Shown: positions 1 through 7,620 of the stretch, piece after piece | Numbering within the stretch: the stretch's first letter is position 1 | Layout: each line of letters opens with the position of its first letter | Origin: Streptomyces scabichelini | GTDB taxonomy: Bacteria; Actinomycetota; Actinomycetes; Streptomycetales; Streptomycetaceae | NCBI RefSeq assembly: GCF_011045015.1 | Contig: NZ_JAAKZY010000001.1 | Span: forward strand, 1 to 64,000 | Direction of reading: 5' to 3' | DNA length: 64,000 nucleotides | Program-made: the position numbers and the translations under genes | The notes under the pieces: model-generated | The model's input: only the letters and a program-made list of their open reading frames with translations | The model's database searches: none | Told to the model about the DNA's origin: nothing

Positions 1-5
1 GCGGG

Positions 6-1091
6 GTGGGGTCCACAGGGATGACGTCGGCGGCCGGCCCGGCGTCGGCGTACGAGAGACGCACCGTGTCGGACGTGACGGGCGTGATCGCGCTCGGAGC
101 CTGCGCGACCTGGTCCCTGATCACCGCGTCGGCGCACGGCGGCCGCCCCGAGGGGGTGCTGCTCGCGGTGCTCGCCGTGGCCGCCGGTTACGCGTCGGGG
201 CGGATCTTCGGGACGCTCCTGCCGGTCGCCGCCCCCTGCGCGGCCGCGCTCGCGGGGCTCGGGCTCGCGATCGCCGCCCCGAACACCGCGCCGGGGCCGC
301 AGGTCATCTCGCCGCTCGGGCAGACCGGCGCCACCGCGGCTCTGCTGACCCTGTCCGCGGGGGCCGCGTGCTGTGCGGCCTGGGCGGCGCGCCCGCCGGT
401 GCTGCGGCTCGGGCTGCGACTGCTGGCCGCGGGAATCGCGGTGGCCGCGGCCGTCCTGGGCTCGACGGCGGGTTTCGTCGCCTGCGCGGGCGTGCTGCTG
501 TGCTCCCTCGCCGCCGACCGCATGCATCGCCGGGCCCTGGGACTCGCGGGCCTCGCCCTCGCCACGGCCCTGGTGACCGGAGCGACCTGGGCCGTCGCCG
601 AGAACGTACTGCCGGACGGTCTGACCTCCTCCCTGGAGGGGCAGCTCACCCAGCAGCGGGTCCAGCTGTGGCGCGACGCGCTCGACATGGCCCGCCTGGA
701 GCCGGGGCTTGGCGTCGGCCCCGGTCGGTTCCCGGAGCTGAGCCCGACGGTCACGCAGTCGCCGCTGCCGGAGGGCAAGCCGTACTCCGCGCCGTTTCAG
801 CAGGCGGCCGAGCAGGGCCTCGTCGGCGTGGTGCTGCTCGCCGCGGTGTTCTGCTGGATGCTGTACGCGCTGTGGCGCGCGCCGCGCCCCACGCCGGTCG
901 CCCTCACCGCGGGCGCCGCCCTGACGGCGCTGGCCGCGATCGCCGCGGTCGGCAACGCGCTGAGCCTCCCCACGGTGACGGCGGGTGCGGGTCTGCTCGC
1001 GGGGCTCGCCACGGCCCGTCCCCTGCCCGGGGTGCCAGAGAGCGCCGTGGACCAGGACGGACGCACCCGCAGCGGTCGGCTGGGACCGTGA
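6..1091 (+). CDS. O-antigen ligase-like polytopic membrane protein
   Basis: This is an integral membrane protein that I read as a Wzy/WaaL-type O-antigen ligase domain protein. Hydrophobic segments run from about residue 25 to 200 and again from 270 to 345. Between them lies a soluble loop with LWRDAL (221-226), GVGPG (236-240) and QAAEQGLVG (266-274), which resembles the Wzy_C signature of polymerases and ligases that join lipid-linked glycans. At 361 aa it is shorter than typical 400-450 aa members, and the usual His of the loop is not obvious. GTG at 6 and ATG at 21 are both possible starts, and the true start could lie left of the window. The substrate cannot be inferred. Confidence 0.65.
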   Translation: MGSTGMTSAAGPASAYERRTVSDVTGVIALGACATWSLITASAHGGRPEGVLLAVLAVAAGYASGRIFGTLLPVAAPCAAALAGLGLAIAAPNTAPGPQVISPLGQTGATAALLTLSAGAACCAAWAARPPVLRLGLRLLAAGIAVAAAVLGSTAGFVACAGVLLCSLAADRMHRRALGLAGLALATALVTGATWAVAENVLPDGLTSSLEGQLTQQRVQLWRDALDMARLEPGLGVGPGRFPELSPTVTQSPLPEGKPYSAPFQQAAEQGLVGVVLLAAVFCWMLYALWRAPRPTPVALTAGAALTALAAIAAVGNALSLPTVTAGAGLLAGLATARPLPGVPESAVDQDGRTRSGRLGP

Positions 1092-1100
1092 CAGCCGGTG

Positions 1101-1658
1101 TCAGAGGGCGGTGCCCCGAGTGGTCGTCCTGAGCCGGTCACGGATGACCCGTACCGCCGCCTCCGCGTTGTCCACCGTGACCGTGAACGAGTGGCCGTCG
1201 CCGAGACGGAGCACCAGGCCCTCGCCGCGCCGGACCACCACGGCGGTCCCCTTCTCGGGCCGCCAGCGGTAGCCCCAGCCGCCCCAATGGCGCGGTGTGA
1301 CCCGGGGCAGGAAGTCCGCGCCGGTGATGTGCGAGAGAGGAATCCGGCGGCGCGGCAGGCCGATGTGGCCGCAGCGCACTTCGAGGCACTCCTTGTCGAC
1401 CTTCACGGCGACGTGCACGAACGCGAGCGTGCCGAAGAGGACCAGGAGTCCCCCGGCGATGCAGCCGATCACGGACATGAGGAGCGGGGCGATGCCCGAT
1501 GTCCAGGCCGAGTCGACGGCCAGCTCGATGCCCAGCGCCATGCAGGCGGCACCGCCCAGCGCGAGCAGCCACTGCACGCGGTTGGTCGCGCGGCCGTGCC
1601 AGACCTCGGGATTCGGGGCGTCGGCGGGCCCCTGTTCGCCGTGGGGGTGGTCCCTCAT
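1101..1658 (-). CDS. Small membrane protein with PH-like C-terminal domain
   Basis: This is a conserved actinobacterial-type membrane protein of about 185 aa with no known reaction. Two hydrophobic segments (about residues 28-50 and 55-80) are followed by a soluble C-terminal half with RVTPRHWGGWGYRWRP and TAVVVRRGEGLVLRL. That pattern is shared with bacterial PH-like and DUF3093-type domains that sit against the membrane. I chose the ATG at 1658 because the 12 upstream codons of the longer frame do not look conserved. It converges on the O-antigen-ligase-like gene with a 9-bp gap. Function is unknown; a membrane-associated scaffold role is only inference. Confidence 0.7.
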   Translation of the reverse strand: MRDHPHGEQGPADAPNPEVWHGRATNRVQWLLALGGAACMALGIELAVDSAWTSGIAPLLMSVIGCIAGGLLVLFGTLAFVHVAVKVDKECLEVRCGHIGLPRRRIPLSHITGADFLPRVTPRHWGGWGYRWRPEKGTAVVVRRGEGLVLRLGDGHSFTVTVDNAEAAVRVIRDRLRTTTRGTAL

Positions 1659-1754
1659 GCCTGTGAGAGTACCCAGGTTCCGCAGCGCGGGCATCGGGGT
1701 GCGGACAGTTACTGCTCCAGGCGGGCGTCAGGTGTCCGATTCGTGGTGAGACGT

Positions 1755-2540
1755 TCAGTGTGCGGGGCTGACGGCTTGCAGCAGCCTGCCCTCGTCGTAC
1801 GTCAGGGCGGCCGCGGGCAGTGCCGCCTCGCGTCCGCTGAGCAGCACCGTGAGGGTGCCCTGCGCGGGCGCCTGCGGGGCGGGGTCGTCGCCGATCCGGC
1901 GCAGCGCCTGGGCGGCCACCGCACCGGCTGAGCCGTGCAGGACGAGCGGGGCGGCGCCGGGTTGCTGCACGGCCGCGCGGATGCGCTCGGCGACCAGTTC
2001 GTAATGGGTGCAGCCCAGGACGACGGCCCTTACATCGTCCGGGGTGAGCACCGCGGCGGCGGCGATCGCCCGGTCGACTGCGGCCTCATCGGCCTGCTCC
2101 ACGGCGTCAGCCAGTCCCGGGCACGGCACTTCGGTGACGGTCACGCCTGCGGCGAACTCCCGGATGAGACCTCGCTGGTAGGGACTGCCCGTGGTGGCGG
2201 GCGTGGCCCAGATCGCGACGGGTCCGCCGCCCGCCGCGGCAGGCTTGATCGCCGGAACCGTACCGATGACCGGCAGGTCCGGTTCGAGGCGGGCGCGCAG
2301 GGCGGGCAGGGCGTGCACGGAGGCGGTGTTGCACGCGACGATCAGCGCGTCGGGCCGGTGGACCGCGGCCGCCTCGGCGACGGCGAGGGCGCGTGCGGTC
2401 AGATCCTCCGTCGTGCGGGGTCCCCACGGCATGCCGTCGGGGTCGGAGGAGAGCACAAGGTCCGCGTCGGGCCGCAGACGGCGTACCACGGCGGCCGCCG
2501 CGAGCAGTCCGATTCCGGAGTCCATGAGCGCGATCTTCAC
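1755..2540 (-). CDS. Glutamate/aspartate racemase family protein (MurI-like)
   Basis: This Asp/Glu racemase-superfamily protein would interconvert L- and D-amino acids by two-cysteine acid/base catalysis. It shows the N-terminal MDSGIG (Asp7-Ser8), the first catalytic cysteine in ACNTAS (Cys70) and the second in GCTHYE (Cys177), in MurI order. It diverges from canonical MurI because the usual YFGDTARxPYG substrate loop reads LSSDPDGMPWGPRT. It may therefore be a paralogue with another substrate rather than the cell-wall enzyme. The start is GTG at 2540, which removes nine non-conserved codons. It is divergent from the glycosyltransferase gene across 58 bp. Confidence 0.75.
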   Translation of the reverse strand: MKIALMDSGIGLLAAAAVVRRLRPDADLVLSSDPDGMPWGPRTTEDLTARALAVAEAAAVHRPDALIVACNTASVHALPALRARLEPDLPVIGTVPAIKPAAAGGGPVAIWATPATTGSPYQRGLIREFAAGVTVTEVPCPGLADAVEQADEAAVDRAIAAAAVLTPDDVRAVVLGCTHYELVAERIRAAVQQPGAAPLVLHGSAGAVAAQALRRIGDDPAPQAPAQGTLTVLLSGREAALPAAALTYDEGRLLQAVSPAH

Positions 2541-2598
2541 CCGGTCACCATAGACGATCCGCCTCAACGGGCCGCCGTGGTGGGGCAGACTGCGGCGG

Positions 2599-3774
2599 GT
2601 GAACGCCCTTGTGTGGACCGCCGCCGGTTCGTTGGCCGCATGGCTGTGGCTGCTGCTGGGACAGGGCTTCTTCTGGCGTACCGATCTGCGGTTGCCGCCG
2701 CGCCGGGAGCCGGCGGACTGGCCGTACGTCTGCGTCGTCGTACCGGCGCGCGACGAGGCGGCCGTGCTCCCGCGCAGCCTGCCGTCGCTCCTCGCACAGG
2801 ACTATCCGGGGCGGGCCGAGATCTTCCTCGTCGACGACGGGAGTTCGGACGGCACCGGACAGCTGGCCCGTGAGTTGGCCGAGCGGCACGGCGGGCTGCC
2901 GCTGACCGTCGGCTCGCCCGGGGAGCCGCCCGCGGGCTGGACGGGCAAGCTCTGGGCCGTACGGCACGGGATCGGCCTGGCACGCGCTCGTGCACCCGAA
3001 TACTTGCTGCTGACGGACGCGGACATCGCCCACGCGCCGGAGAGCCTGCGGGAGTTGGTGTCCGCGGCCCGCACCGGAGGCTTCGATCTCGTCTCGCAGA
3101 TGGCGCGGCTGCGAGTCGAGAGCTTCTGGGAGCGGCTCGTGGTGCCCGCCTTCGTGTACTTCTTCGCGCAGCTGTATCCGTTCCGCTGGATCGCCGTGAA
3201 GGGGTCACGGACGGCGGCCGCGGCGGGCGGCTGCGTCCTGTTGCGTGCGGACGCCGTCGAGCGGGCCCGGATTCCGGACGCCATCCGGCAGGCCGTGATC
3301 GACGACGTGGCACTCGCGAAGGCGGTCAAGGGCTGCGGGGGCCACATCTGGCTGGGGCTCGCCGACCAGGTCCACAGTGTGCGCCCCTATCCGCGGCTGC
3401 ACGACCTGTGGCGGATGGTCTCGCGCAGCGCCTACGCCCAGTTGCGGCACAACCCGCTGCTGCTGGTCGGCACGGTCGTGGGCCTGGCCGTGGTGTACCT
3501 GGTACCGCCGGTGGCGCTCTTCGTTGGTCTCGCCGTGGGGAGCGCGTGGGCCGCCACGGCAGGCGGGTTCGCGTGGCTGCTGATGACAGCGACGTATCTG
3601 CCGATGCTCCGTTACTACGGGCAGTCGCCCCAGCTCGCTCCGCTGCTGCCGTTCACCGCGTTCCTGTACCTCCTCATGACGGTGGATTCCGCGGTGCAGC
3701 ACTACAGGGGGCGCGGCGCCGCCTGGAAGGGGCGCACCTACGCCCGTCCCGATGCGGCGCCCGAACAACAGTGA
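2599..3774 (+). CDS. hpnB: Hopene-associated glycosyltransferase HpnB
   Basis: This family 2 glycosyltransferase (391 aa) matches the HpnB class linked to hopanoid or membrane lipid decoration. An N-terminal membrane anchor (residues 5-25) is followed by a GT-A domain with VPARDEA (48-54), LVDDGSSDGT (77-86), the DxD-like TDAD (139-142) and IDD (234-236). Two or three transmembrane helices follow (about 290-345). LWAVRHGI, the WERL..PAFVYFF stretch and TAAAAGGCVLLR are characteristic of HpnB. No squalene-hopene cyclase gene is present in the window, so the link to hopanoids is by family only. The start is GTG. It converges on the TerD-type gene with a 4-bp gap. Confidence 0.82.
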   Translation: MNALVWTAAGSLAAWLWLLLGQGFFWRTDLRLPPRREPADWPYVCVVVPARDEAAVLPRSLPSLLAQDYPGRAEIFLVDDGSSDGTGQLARELAERHGGLPLTVGSPGEPPAGWTGKLWAVRHGIGLARARAPEYLLLTDADIAHAPESLRELVSAARTGGFDLVSQMARLRVESFWERLVVPAFVYFFAQLYPFRWIAVKGSRTAAAAGGCVLLRADAVERARIPDAIRQAVIDDVALAKAVKGCGGHIWLGLADQVHSVRPYPRLHDLWRMVSRSAYAQLRHNPLLLVGTVVGLAVVYLVPPVALFVGLAVGSAWAATAGGFAWLLMTATYLPMLRYYGQSPQLAPLLPFTAFLYLLMTVDSAVQHYRGRGAAWKGRTYARPDAAPEQQ

Positions 3775-3778
3775 GGGG

Positions 3779-5056
3779 TCACTTCCTGCCGGGGGTCCAG
3801 TTCATGCCCCACCCATAGGCGTAGTCGACGGTGCGCTGCGGGCTCACCCCGCGCTCGGGAACCAGGAAGCGGGCCTCGCGCTGGACGACGAGGTCATTGC
3901 CGGTGTTGGTGATGAGAGCCAGTGCGCACACCGTCGAGGGCACGGTGCACTCGCCGAGCGAGAAGTCGATGGCAGCACCGTGCAGCGGCTGGAGGGTCAC
4001 CGTGGCGTCCAGGTCGGCGAAGGAACGCGCCCCTTCGTAGATGGTCACGAAGATCAGAATCCGGCTGAGGTCCCGCATGTGGTCGAGATTGATGCTGAGG
4101 TTCTCGCCGCTGGACACGGCACCGGTGCGGTCGTCGCCGTCGAGGTGGATGTACGGGGGCTGGTGCAGCGCTCCGAAGGCGTTGCCCAGCGCCTGGACGA
4201 CACCCTTGCGGCCGTCGGAGAGCTCGTACAGGGCACACAGATCGAGGTCGAGGTCCGCGTGCATGGCGACCGCCTGGCCCAGTTTGCTGCGCCACCCCGA
4301 GAACTGCTTGCGAACCTGCCAGTTGAGGTTCACGCGCATGGCGCCGGAGGTGCCGCCCTGCTTGGTGAGCGAGACCGACGGGGCTTCCTTCGTGAGCGTG
4401 ACCTTGGTCAGGCGCACCGGGGCAGCGGGCGGCGGTGCGGCCGGCGCGGCCGGTGGTGTCATCGGCGGGGCGACGGGCGCCGGCGCGGGCGGCGGCGGTG
4501 TCATGGGCGGCGCGGGCTGCGCCGCCTGCTGCGGTTCGTCCACCGAGATCCCGAAGTCCGTGGCCAGCCCCTCCAGTCCGCTGCTGTAGCCCTGCCCGAC
4601 GGCGCGGAACTTCCAGGCGCCCTGACGGCGGTAGAACTCCCCGAGCACGAAGGCCGTCTCGACGGTCGCGTCCGCGCTGTCGAAGCGCGCGATCTCCGTA
4701 CCCTGCTGGGCATCGAGGACTCGGATGTACAGACCGGGCACCTGCCGGAACGTGCCGCCGTCCGTCGAGGCGGCGACCACCACGGTCTCGACCGCGGGCT
4801 CCACGCGCGCGAGGTCGACGAAAAGCGCGTCGCTCACCTGGCCGCCGACGTCCCGCTTGCCCTCGTGCCGCACGGCCCCGGAGGCGTGCGCAGGCTGGTT
4901 GTAGAAGACGAAGTCCTCGTCGGACCGGACCTTTCCGGAAACCAGCAGCAGCGCCGAGGCATCCGCGTCGGGCACGCCCGGGGCGGAACGCCACCCCAAT
5001 TCGACGCGAAGTCCGGCCGTCGGCACCGGAACATTCGAACCTTTAGGCATTGACAT
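3779..5056 (-). CDS. TerD-family protein with two domains (TerA-like)
   Basis: This is a 425-aa tellurium-resistance-family protein. The N-terminal half is a TerD-type calcium-binding domain ([11 protein letters not shown] and [10 protein letters not shown], about residues 5-165). A proline/alanine-rich linker (about 175-215, with repeated PPMTPP) leads to a second TerA/TerF-like domain (about 230-425, with NLNWQ and YAYGWGMNW). TerD-domain proteins are abundant in Streptomyces and are linked to stress and development rather than to tellurite alone. ATG at 5056 is chosen; ATG at 5050 is also possible. It is a stand-alone gene, transcribed away from an inverted repeat at 5113-5143. Confidence 0.85.
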   Translation of the reverse strand: MSMPKGSNVPVPTAGLRVELGWRSAPGVPDADASALLLVSGKVRSDEDFVFYNQPAHASGAVRHEGKRDVGGQVSDALFVDLARVEPAVETVVVAASTDGGTFRQVPGLYIRVLDAQQGTEIARFDSADATVETAFVLGEFYRRQGAWKFRAVGQGYSSGLEGLATDFGISVDEPQQAAQPAPPMTPPPPAPAPVAPPMTPPAAPAAPPPAAPVRLTKVTLTKEAPSVSLTKQGGTSGAMRVNLNWQVRKQFSGWRSKLGQAVAMHADLDLDLCALYELSDGRKGVVQALGNAFGALHQPPYIHLDGDDRTGAVSSGENLSINLDHMRDLSRILIFVTIYEGARSFADLDATVTLQPLHGAAIDFSLGECTVPSTVCALALITNTGNDLVVQREARFLVPERGVSPQRTVDYAYGWGMNWTPGRK

Positions 5057-5112
5057 GTCCGCCCCCATCGGGTGTCACCGCGTCAGACCGCGCCTCAGTA
5101 CATTCAATCGTT

Positions 5113-5143
5113 GTTCGCCAACCTATTCCCCCGAGCGGCGAAC
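5113..5143. promoter_or_regulatory. Inverted repeat upstream of TerD-type gene
   Basis: GTTCGCC at 5113-5119 is mirrored by GGCGAAC at 5137-5143, in the divergent intergenic region between the TerD-type gene and the DUF6643 gene. It lies about 60 bp upstream of the TerD-type start. It could be an operator or a stem-loop. I see no convincing -10/-35 pair to choose between these. Confidence 0.3.
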
Positions 5144-5344
5144 GCCCATGACCTCGCCCTCGAGAAGGTCACGCCAACCGCCGGTAACCCGCCGGGAACT
5201 CGGCCTTTACAAGATGTGAACGTGGACCGGTGCCCCTTTTCGACAAGTTCGCTCGCATTAGGGATCCCCCGTCACTGCCGACACGAAAAACAACCCTCTT
5301 ATCGGTCTCCCCAACCAGCACATCGTGGGCTTAACTTATGTGCC

Positions 5345-5794
5345 ATGACCTCCCCCCGCTCCACCTATGGCGGCGGTTACTACTCCGCCTCCTTCCCGGA
5401 CACTCCGATCTACGACTCGCTCGTCGCAGAGCGGGGTACCCCGCAGATCGCACCGATCCGGGTGCCCGCCGCGTACGACTCAGGCAGCCATCTGCCCGCG
5501 CTTCCGGCAGCGCTGCCCGCCCTGCCGGCCGCTCCTTCTCACCAGAGCCCTTCGTACGGCTACCCGCAGGCCCAGCAGCCCCAGCCGCTGCAGCAAGCCG
5601 CGGCGCCCTACATCCCGCAACAGCAGACAGCCGGACCGCGCGGGTACCCGGGCGCCCAGGCCCAGCAGCCGCAGCGTCCCGTGGCGGGAGGCACGGGCTA
5701 CGAGGCGATGCGCCCCGCGGCTCCCCGTCCTGCCCCGGCGCCGTATCAGGATCCGTACCACGGGCAGCAGCAGCAGTACCGCGGCGGATACTGA
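5345..5794 (+). CDS. DUF6643 family proline/glutamine-rich protein
   Basis: This is a 149-aa protein with no known function. A conserved-looking N-terminus (residues 1-45, with YGGGYYSASFPDTPIYDSL and APIRVPAAYD) is followed by a low-complexity tail rich in Pro, Gln, Ala, Gly and Tyr (QQPQ, QQQQYRGGY). No membrane segment or signal peptide is visible. It resembles small DUF6643 proteins found across Streptomyces. I chose ATG at 5345 because the longer frame upstream begins in AT-richer intergenic DNA. The disordered tail suggests a scaffold or interaction role, which is inference only. Confidence 0.75.
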   Translation: MTSPRSTYGGGYYSASFPDTPIYDSLVAERGTPQIAPIRVPAAYDSGSHLPALPAALPALPAAPSHQSPSYGYPQAQQPQPLQQAAAPYIPQQQTAGPRGYPGAQAQQPQRPVAGGTGYEAMRPAAPRPAPAPYQDPYHGQQQQYRGGY

Positions 5795-5848
5795 GGTCTC
5801 ACCGGTCTCCTGGCGGGGGTTGTCGGTGCCGGCTGGCAGGATGACGTC

Positions 5849-6673
5849 ATGTCGAAGCCGGTACTGCACTCGATTCACGTCTATCCGCTCAAGGCGGCCA
5901 GGGGCCACGCCCCGCGCGAAGCCGTCGTGGAGCCGTGGGGCCTTGCGGGCGACCGACGTTGGGTGCTGATCGACGAGTCGAGCCAGGTCATCACCCAGCG
6001 TGCGCATCCACGCATGGCGTTGACCGCCGCCGAGCCGCTGCCCGGCGGCGGTGTCCGGCTGTCCGGGCCCGGGGTCGAGTCGCTGACCGTTCCCGTGCCC
6101 GAGCCGATCGGCACGACGACGGTCGAGATGCCGCGCGACAAGGTGGAGGGGGTCCCCGCCGATGCCGCGGCACACGCCTGGTTCAGCGACATTCTCGGTG
6201 TCGACGTGTCTCTGGTGCACCTCGACGACCCGGCCACGCGCCGCCCCATCGACCCGGCGTACGCGCGTCCGGGCGAAACCGTCAGCTTCGCCGACGCCTA
6301 CCCCCTGCTGCTCACCACCGTCGCTTCCCTCGACACTCTCAACGCCCTGATCGCGCGGGGTGACCGGCCCGACGAGGGCCCGCTTCCCATGAACCGCTTC
6401 CGGCCGAACGTGGTCGTCGAGGGCACCGAGTCCTGGGCCGAGGACGGCTGGTCACGGATCGCGATCGGCGAGGCCACCTTCCGGATCGCCAAGGCCTGCG
6501 GGCGCTGCGTCGTGACCACCACCGACCAGTACACCGCCGAGCGCGGCGGGGAGCCGCTGCGCACGCTCGGCCGCCACCGGCGCTTCGACGGCAAGCTGGT
6601 CTTCGGGCAGAACCTGGTGCCGGAGTCCCTTGGCACCGTGCGTCTGGGAGATCCGGTCCGAATCCTCGAATAG
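5849..6673 (+). CDS. MOSC domain-containing protein (YcbX/mARC type)
   Basis: This is a 274-aa molybdenum-cofactor sulfurase C-terminal (MOSC) protein. An N-terminal beta-barrel domain (residues 5-110; HSIHVYPLKA, GLAGDRRWVL) precedes the MOSC domain (about 130-270). It carries MNRFRPNVVV (181-190) and KACGRC (215-220), whose C-x-x-C contains the expected molybdenum-ligand cysteine, followed by TTTDQ. YcbX/mARC enzymes reduce N-hydroxylated compounds with Moco. No ferredoxin domain is fused, so an external electron donor would be needed. It is monocistronic, starting 55 bp after the DUF6643 gene. Confidence 0.85.
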   Translation: MSKPVLHSIHVYPLKAARGHAPREAVVEPWGLAGDRRWVLIDESSQVITQRAHPRMALTAAEPLPGGGVRLSGPGVESLTVPVPEPIGTTTVEMPRDKVEGVPADAAAHAWFSDILGVDVSLVHLDDPATRRPIDPAYARPGETVSFADAYPLLLTTVASLDTLNALIARGDRPDEGPLPMNRFRPNVVVEGTESWAEDGWSRIAIGEATFRIAKACGRCVVTTTDQYTAERGGEPLRTLGRHRRFDGKLVFGQNLVPESLGTVRLGDPVRILE

Positions 6674-6834
6674 GCCCTCACGAGGGGAACCACAGCGCCG
6701 GGCACGCCCGTTGAGCCCCTGTGAGAAGTTCATGAGAGGCCGGTGCGAGGGGTGATTTCGCTCTCTCTTCCCCGGCCCCGTGCGTGGACGGCTCCGCTGG
6801 GGGTTATCACGGACGCGGAAGGGGGTGCGGGACA

Positions 6835-7440
6835 TTGCGGGCCATCAGGGGACTCTGGCGCTGGCGGCGCAACCCGCTGCGCCGTACGACCGATCTCGCC
6901 GAGGCCTGGGTGGCACTGGCGGCGCTGCTGCTCATCCTGGTCGCCGCGCCCCTGGTCGGGGCGCTGGTCGGCGGAGCCGCCCAGGACGCGCTGCAGGAGT
7001 CCGTACGGCAGCAGCGGCTGGACCGTCACCTGGTGGAGGCGACCGTCGTCAAGCAGGCGGACAGCACCCCGCTGGACCCCGATCCCGAGACGTCCTCGGC
7101 CCGCGACTCCCACAACCGTGTGCTCGCCCACTGGACGGGCCCGGACGGCACCGAGCAGCACGGCACGGTCATGGCCGCCCTCAAGTCCCCGCAAGCCGGT
7201 GACCGGTTCACGCTGTGGACCGACGAGCACGGCCGAATAGTGGCCCGCCCCCTGGACACCGCCACCGCGACGACGCACGCCGTCCTCGCCGGATTCGGTG
7301 CGGCCGCCGTCTGCGCCGGACTCGTGGAGGGCTCCCGGCGGCTGGTCGTCTGGCGCATGGTGCGGCGCCGGTACGCCCGTTGGGACCAGGCGTGGTCGCA
7401 GGCGGGCCCGGACTGGGGCAGGACCGGCACGGGCAGCTGA
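6835..7440 (+). CDS. Rv1733c-family membrane protein
   Basis: This is a roughly 201-aa protein with two membrane helices (about residues 25-47 and 145-170) flanking an extracytoplasmic domain (48-140; HRVLAHWTGPDG-type core, TLWTDEHGRIV). That layout is typical of the Rv1733c-like family of actinobacterial membrane proteins of unknown function. The longer frame begins at 6784, but TTG at 6835 (LRAIRGLWRWRRNPLRR) has AAGGGGG 8-14 nt upstream and matches how relatives begin. The C-terminal tail is basic and Trp-rich. No operon partner is evident. Confidence 0.72.
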   Translation: MRAIRGLWRWRRNPLRRTTDLAEAWVALAALLLILVAAPLVGALVGGAAQDALQESVRQQRLDRHLVEATVVKQADSTPLDPDPETSSARDSHNRVLAHWTGPDGTEQHGTVMAALKSPQAGDRFTLWTDEHGRIVARPLDTATATTHAVLAGFGAAAVCAGLVEGSRRLVVWRMVRRRYARWDQAWSQAGPDWGRTGTGS

Positions 7441-7514
7441 CAGCCTCCCGCCGCGGTCAACTCCCCCTCCCTGCGCACGCTACGGTGGACCGGCCGAACT
7501 GTTCGGCACCGTCG

Positions 7515-7583
7515 TGAGAGGCTGTTTCCGAACCCCCGTGAGCTGACCGGACGGGGGCGAGGGGGAACGACGACAGCCTCTCA
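7515..7583. repeat. Nested inverted repeat upstream of beta-helix/AAA gene
   Basis: TGAGAGGCTGT (7515-7525) is repeated in perfect inversion at 7573-7583. Inside it CCCCCGT (7533-7539) pairs with ACGGGGG (7551-7557). Transcribed, this would form a long stem with an internal second stem, ending 37 bp before the next gene's ATG. It could be a terminator for the gene before it, a regulatory 5' leader or a protein-binding site. Confidence 0.5.
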
Positions 7584-7620
7584 GGACCCGCGTACGACGA
7601 GGTGGGGGCACAACAGCGCC

